The notes beneath the pieces are model-generated. The model was not told the origin of the DNA. It was given only the letters and a program-made list of their open reading frames with translations, and ran no database searches. 64,000 bases of DNA from contig CP136069.1 of assembly GCA_032622095.1 (NCBI GenBank), forward strand, positions 51,258,760 to 51,322,759, read 5' to 3'. Each line of letters opens with the position of its first letter. The stretch's first letter is position 1. This document shows positions 59,260 to 64,000 of the stretch, piece by piece. Source of the stretch: Siphonodentalium dalli (lineage: Eukaryota > Mollusca > Scaphopoda > Gadilida > Siphonodentaliidae). A program made the translations under genes and the position numbers.

Positions 59260-61210
59260 AAAAGAATTCCTCCCCCAAAAAGTAGTTTTCTCGTCATTTC
59301 ATATAATAATATAAAATAATTAGAGAAAAAATACATGGATGGTGGGGAGATACCCAGGGTGAGAGATACAACGGTATATGTTTTGATGTAAACGCAATAA
59401 TTAAAACAAATATAAAATGTTGTCCATATTTGGTCTGTTGCTTTTCTACAAGGACATGTACATGGTGCTATATTTTGCTAAAATCGAAATGGACATCCAC
59501 TTTTAAAGTTATATATGTAGCTATCATTACAAAAACATCCGATTTATAAATGATTAGATGTTTGGTACTGTATTGCATGTGAAAAACACTGAAGACATTG
59601 CCTTGATGAAATTAGTTGTTGGGCAGATCTGGCATTTTAATTGTGGATAATTGGTCAATCCATATTTTGTTGCATACATGTAGATGATAACATGCTATTA
59701 AAATAATTATAATGTTCACTTGTACTTTCCCTCATTCTTACTCTTAGGCATAGCAAAATGTTCACATTGTGTGTGGTATACCAAACTGTATGTCATTTAT
59801 GTAGTCTTGAAAAATCCAATAAAGATCGTATAATAATCGATCAAATTAAAAAGCGCATTAGAATACAGTTTCAATGCCCTTTATATAAAATATGTATTAC
59901 CTTGGTGATATATGACAGACACCATTGTCATTTCCATCCTTTATCAAGGCAGGGCTTAAAATCTGACGAGAATCAGAATCATGATTCTTAGTTTGATTCC
60001 CGTAAAAGGCTATATTTCATTGTAGCAAAATGTTATGGATTTTAAGGCCTGCATTGATCTTCCCCCAGCAGGTACAATATTGTATGCTTCAGGAATAGCC
60101 TACATGATACATTGACATGTATAGACCAAGTCTTCTCAGTCCACAACAGCTTGGGAAATTGGTTGGGTTGATGCTGTTCTGGACCAAGACCCCTCCCGTT
60201 GCTCTTCTATAACAGATTTTCATTCAAAAGACATACTACGTATAGAACCCAGGCAGTCACGTGAACCCCTGCATATGATTAGTCATCTCACTTATACACG
60301 AAGAAGCTGTCTTCAAAAATGATATTACATATACTGTGATAGAAAAAGGTAAAGTGATAATACGATCGTTTAATTTATTGTTTACATGCATTTTCTGATA
60401 GCGCGAGAAGTTGAAATTCTCTGGAAAACAAGGCTCTGTTTACATATAAATCTCGTTGCTTCGACATTCAACGGACCTCAAATATATGCACGTCTGATGT
60501 CGTCACGCTTGGTAAAGGCTGCCATCTACGTTCATATACGCAAAGATTCCATTTGACCTAATCTGATACAAGCAAGATAACACCAGCGCCCACGAGTATG
60601 GGTTTAATGTATGTTATAGAAGACTAGGAAGAGTAACGGGTGCGTGAAACTAGTAAGTTAGTATTCAGGAGTTATGCCAACTAGAGGACAGGGATGTTTT
60701 TTTGTGGGAACGGCGCCCCCTCAATTTTTCGCCAGAAGGAACGAAAGGGAACGGCGAATTTGGTCAATGTAATACATTGTATGCCATTATTAAAGGCGGC
60801 GGATCACATAAAATTACATTCTTTGTAATTTCTAATGATCATCGGCCGTGAATCGTTAACGGGTTTGTTATTTTGACGTCATGAATTGTTTCGACTGTCA
60901 TATTAAGTAGTAGCACACACTGTCAAACAACGTCGTGAATACATACTACCGCTTCGGAGTGTCAGAGTCGTATCTAGCCCAGTTGTTACATAACGTAAAT
61001 GTGTACAAGTTGTAAGGTGTTACTCTGGTGTCTGGAAGCAAAGCCCCATGCATGGGTGGATAGTTGGGGACTGATCAATATGCTCCGTTTACAATTTTTG
61101 AGAACGGAGCGTATTAAAAGTGTCAGAAATCTATATCAACTATTTGGTTGAATTCTTAATTTCCTGTACGTCATATCTGTTTGTTATTCTCTATTGGTGC
61201 TAAATTTGAA
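59260..61210. other. No recognisable gene
   Basis: AT-rich sequence with one short plus frame (59758-59991) of no recognised family. Directly precedes the hAT-like gene. Confidence 0.4.
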
Positions 61211-61344
61211 AATAAAATAAAATGCTTCGGCCGTGTGTTTTATCGTCTTTCTTCAATAAACACAAATCTCAATCTGACAGTGGTGCAGATCTGACTGAAC
61301 AGAATAAACATGAAAATGAGACCGAGCCTGCTTGTACCACTCCT

Positions 61345-61577
61345 ACAGTAATGCCCAAAGTAATTGACCACTTAACCACAGCAGAATTATGGGTAATTTT
61401 TCAGGATTTAGTCGGAAATATGGCTTGTTGCCATTCATCGGAAAGCTCTCGACCCATAATTATGCTGTGGTTAGAGCTTTCCGATGAATGGCAACAAGCC
61501 ATATTTCCGACTAAATCCTGAAAAATTACCCATAATTCTGCTGTGGTTAAGTTGTCAATTACTTTGGGCATTACTGT
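61345..61577. repeat. 105-bp perfect-class inverted duplication inside the hAT gene
   Basis: Arms 61345-61449 and 61473-61577 differ at one position. The 23-nt spacer (CGACCCATAATTATGCTGTGG plus TT) itself resembles a segment of the right arm. It splits the N-terminal coding region. Confidence 0.97.
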
Positions 61578-62294
61578 AAGAGTAAAAGATTGACAAACGA
61601 GGGTAATGATATAATTGCAACAACCAAAATTAAACCTGTTGTGCAGTGTGGACAATGCGAATGTGGGAAACCAAACAAATTGCTTATGAATGGATCGTTT
61701 GTATTGATGGGAAGCTAGGGTGTTGTGATGGCGGGAGGGTGGAAGAGTTTGGTGTGAACAAGACACAGGGACTGTATATTGGCAGGGAATGGCGAGATGT
61801 TACCATCGAGGCGACAGGCAAATCCCATGAATCCGAATTCACTTCGTTGCTCAAGAAAATTCAACTGCATTCCAATTCTGATGCCCACAAAAAGGCAGCT
61901 GATCTCATCAGGCAGAAGGATAATGATAGAATAACAACAAATGTCGATTCCATGCAAGAAAAACACATGAAAACAATCGAAAATGTGTTTCGTACTGTAT
62001 ATTTTATTGCGAAGGACAGGCCCTTTTCAGATCACTGTGATCTGACCGAGCTTCAATGTCTGAATGGTGCTGATATGGTTGTAGTGTTGCACTCCCGTAA
62101 TTATGCTGTCAACGTTGCGAGGCATATTGCACAAGAGATGTCCTCACGAATTTGCAAATCAATTCGAGACAACAGGGGCAAGATATCAATTCTTATTGAC
62201 GAATCCACGACAGTTTCTAAGAAATTAACACTAATTGTTTCACACAAATAGGTTCATTGGGTGATCCACAGTTTATCTTCCTTGATTTGGTGGA

Positions 62295-62390
62295 ACTTAG
62301 TGACGGTGAAAGTGCGGCCGCCATCTACACATTAATGGTGGTACTTAGTGACGGTGAAAGTGCGGCCGCCATCTACACAGATCTTAAAGA
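62295..62390 (+). repeat. 48-bp in-frame tandem duplication in the hAT gene
   Basis: ACTTAGTGACGGTGAAAGTG..GCCGCCATCTACACA occurs twice, 48 bp apart, repeating 16 residues (LSDGESAAAIYT..) without breaking the frame. Confidence 0.95.
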
Positions 62391-63289
62391 ATGTCTAAAG
62401 GAATCAGGCTTTGATCACCAATATCTTTCTGAACATTTGGTCGCATTCACGAGCGATGGAGCTAGCACGTTAACTAGTAAGAAGTTTCGCGTGATGGAGC
62501 TTATTCGGAAGGACTATCCTAATATTATAACATGGCATTGCTTGAGTCATCGATTGGAACTAACTGTGGGCGATGCTGTCAGTAATTTGAACGGCGTGTC
62601 ACATTTTAAGATATTCATAGAAAAAATACATTCCGTAAAAAATCAGTCATCAAAAAATCAAAGGGAGTTGCAGGAGGTAGCCAGTACCCTCGAAACAGAA
62701 ATAACAATGATCGGAGTTTTTCTCAGCACTAGGTGGGTAAGAAAGCAGCTACAGGACGGTCTCACTTGTCTGGGGGAACTACGGAGAGCTCTATGTTCAT
62801 TTCAAGCAAAAAGCCAACGAGGGAACTAAGTCATCAGCTACTTTCGAGGGTTTGGGACGACTTCAATCAGAAGAATTCCTGCTGGATTTGGCAACGATGC
62901 ATGGTGTGCTATTTGAGCTGACCCGATTATCGGAGTTATTGTAGCACAGGGGCATGAACCTGATAAGGACAGATAGGTGCATTGAGCGGACATTGCATGC
63001 TATTGAATCACTAAAGAACAAAACCGGAACGAATCTGATTGCAAATGAAGGAATGAAGAGAGGCAGTTTTGGCAGCATCCGTCTGGAATCTGATGCCCGG
63101 CTTGTCGGAATCAACGAGAGTCTTATTGATGGAATCCTGGTGCATGGCAATGGAGGATAGACTCTTCGCGACGATGGATTCGTGTGGACAGCGGAAGTTT
63201 GATGAGTACAAAGAACTCCTCAACCAAATGCAAGTGTTATATCCAGATTTCGCGATGAATGGTCAGTTCCCTCACTTTATATTTTAGCA

Positions 63290-63640
63290 ATACAACACTG
63301 CTGGATGAATATAGCATTCTAGTAACATCGCCGAACATTTCTAACAAATCAACCTTACCAATCCATCGTCTGAACTACGCGCAATTGTAAATATTTATTA
63401 CTCGATTCGGGACGCAACTATCTGCGATAAGCTAACGAAAACGATTTCGGCATCGAGAATGGCGGTGTTTGTTGTCAATTTGGATATAATATTTGTAAAA
63501 ATTACCATTTTGAGCAAGATTATTCTCCATTTCTATTTGATCACCCTACCGGAGTGTTTCACATCACTTTAATGTTTTTATTGAACATTTAGTTGAAAAT
63601 AATATCAACACAATATCCATCATTACCGAGTTTGGGCGAC
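63290..63640. mobile_element. Dispersed repeat, copy 2, interrupting the hAT gene
   Basis: Direct copy of the 58940-59250 repeat. hAT-like coding sequence is recognisable before it (to about 63270) and weakly after it (from about 63700), so it appears to have inserted into the transposase gene. Confidence 0.65.
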
Positions 63641-63689
63641 TCAAGTTAATTCAAGCAATTCTGGCCTTATATGTATGCCAAATACAAGA

Positions 63690-63930
63690 ATAACGCTCTA
63701 ATTTCCCTAGCTGTCATCGACTTGGCCTTGTGTCTTCATTCACACCGGCGCAAGTTGAGAATGGGTTTTCAAGCAAGATGCATTACCTCAATGATTGGAG
63801 ACAGTCTTTGTGTGAGCAATCAAGTAACGAGTGTATGGTCTTCTCGGTATGCACACGGCGAACCAGTCTATTATCCAGGAAACGGCGAAAGGCTCCAGGT
63901 CTCAAGAAGCGTCGGATGAAAAGGTTGGCA
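63690..63930 (+). pseudogene. Possible C-terminal remnant of the hAT transposase
   Basis: Reads SFTPAQVENGFSSKMHYLND, then a basic tail RKRRKAPGLKKRRMKRLAK to a stop near 63990. AxxExGFSxM is similar to the AECERGFSxMN motif of the hAT dimerisation domain, but the match is short. Low confidence. Confidence 0.35.
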
Positions 63931-64000
63931 AAGTCAACATCGAAGTTGCAACATACTACAACATATATACAAAACAAACAATACATAACATGTATGTACA

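Larger units (their letters stand above)
61222..63290 (+). pseudogene. hAT-family transposase pseudogene (ZNF862/KIAA1586-like)
   Basis: Start MLRPCVLSSFFNKHKSQ. After an inverted duplication the frame resumes with WTMRMWETKQIAYEW, a degenerate zinc-finger-like segment (LLKKIQLHSNSDAHKKA) and ISILIDESTTVSKKLTLIV, where the first catalytic-type Asp lies. A stop and frame change follow at about 62250. Then come FLDLVELSDGES, HLVAFTSDGASTL, TWHCLSHRLELTVGDAV and HSVKNQSSKNQRELQE, typical of the hAT RNase H core (D in TSDGAS, W-HC-xxHRLEL). Further pieces at 62733-63287 (MNLIRTDRCIERTLHAIESL, FDEYKELLNQMQVL) lie in shifted frames. At least four lesions make it nonfunctional. The weak phrase SFTPAQVENGFSSKMHYL near 63740 may be the C-terminal dimerisation region, beyond an inserted repeat. 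Confidence 0.85.

Overview
The window looks like a transposon-dense, AT-rich stretch of an animal nuclear genome, most likely a marine invertebrate and probably a mollusc. The evidence is indirect: frequent TACATGTA-type words, GT-AG introns, an intact CR1/Jockey-type LINE, a Penelope-like element, a hAT transposase remnant, TTAA-flanked MITEs and large uncharacterised protein families that I associate with bivalves, cnidarians and amphioxus. No bacterial genes, operons, rRNA or CRISPR arrays are visible. No complete ordinary host gene is visible; the best host-like piece is a frameshifted exon resembling the P2X7 receptor C-terminal zinc domain.

Layout. 1-7950 is one complex, almost C-free minisatellite with nested higher-order periods (278, 570 and 1672 bp offsets). 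8.6-9.5 kb holds a decayed and an intact copy of a twin-hairpin TTAA MITE (second intact copy at 48.7 kb). 11.0-16.6 kb is a 22-bp minisatellite split by a full-ORF LINE (12449-16149) with an apparent 10-bp target duplication. 16.7-18.9 kb is a 2.2-kb element with about 130-bp terminal inverted repeats. 20.6-21.4 kb is a decayed second LINE (minus strand). 22-25.4 kb holds dispersed repeats and two degenerate minisatellites in opposite orientation.

The centre (25.6-42 kb) is a large inverted pair: two diverged copies of the same unclassified DDE-like element, plus strand at 25.6-31.1 kb and minus strand at 37.3-41.8 kb, alignable through coding and about 2.5 kb of 3' noncoding DNA. Between them lie a head-to-head pair of 494-bp TTAA MITEs forming a 1-kb palindrome, and a broken copy of another large invertebrate gene family (32.7-35.7 kb). 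A solitary copy of the palindrome-forming MITE is at 44.4 kb.

50.3-57.3 kb carries a spliced transposase-like pseudogene (plus strand) whose central exon lies in a 2.06-kb tandem duplication and whose last exon is in a second duplication that brackets a Penelope-like fragment. 57.4-57.8 kb is the P2X7-like exon (minus). 61.2-63.9 kb is a hAT-family transposase pseudogene with a 105-bp inverted duplication, a 48-bp in-frame duplication and an inserted repeat.

The genes here do not form a pathway. The content is successive waves of mobile elements: an apparently intact LINE, MITEs that would depend on transposases not seen here, and dead autonomous elements. Family assignments were made from memory of protein families, without database searches.
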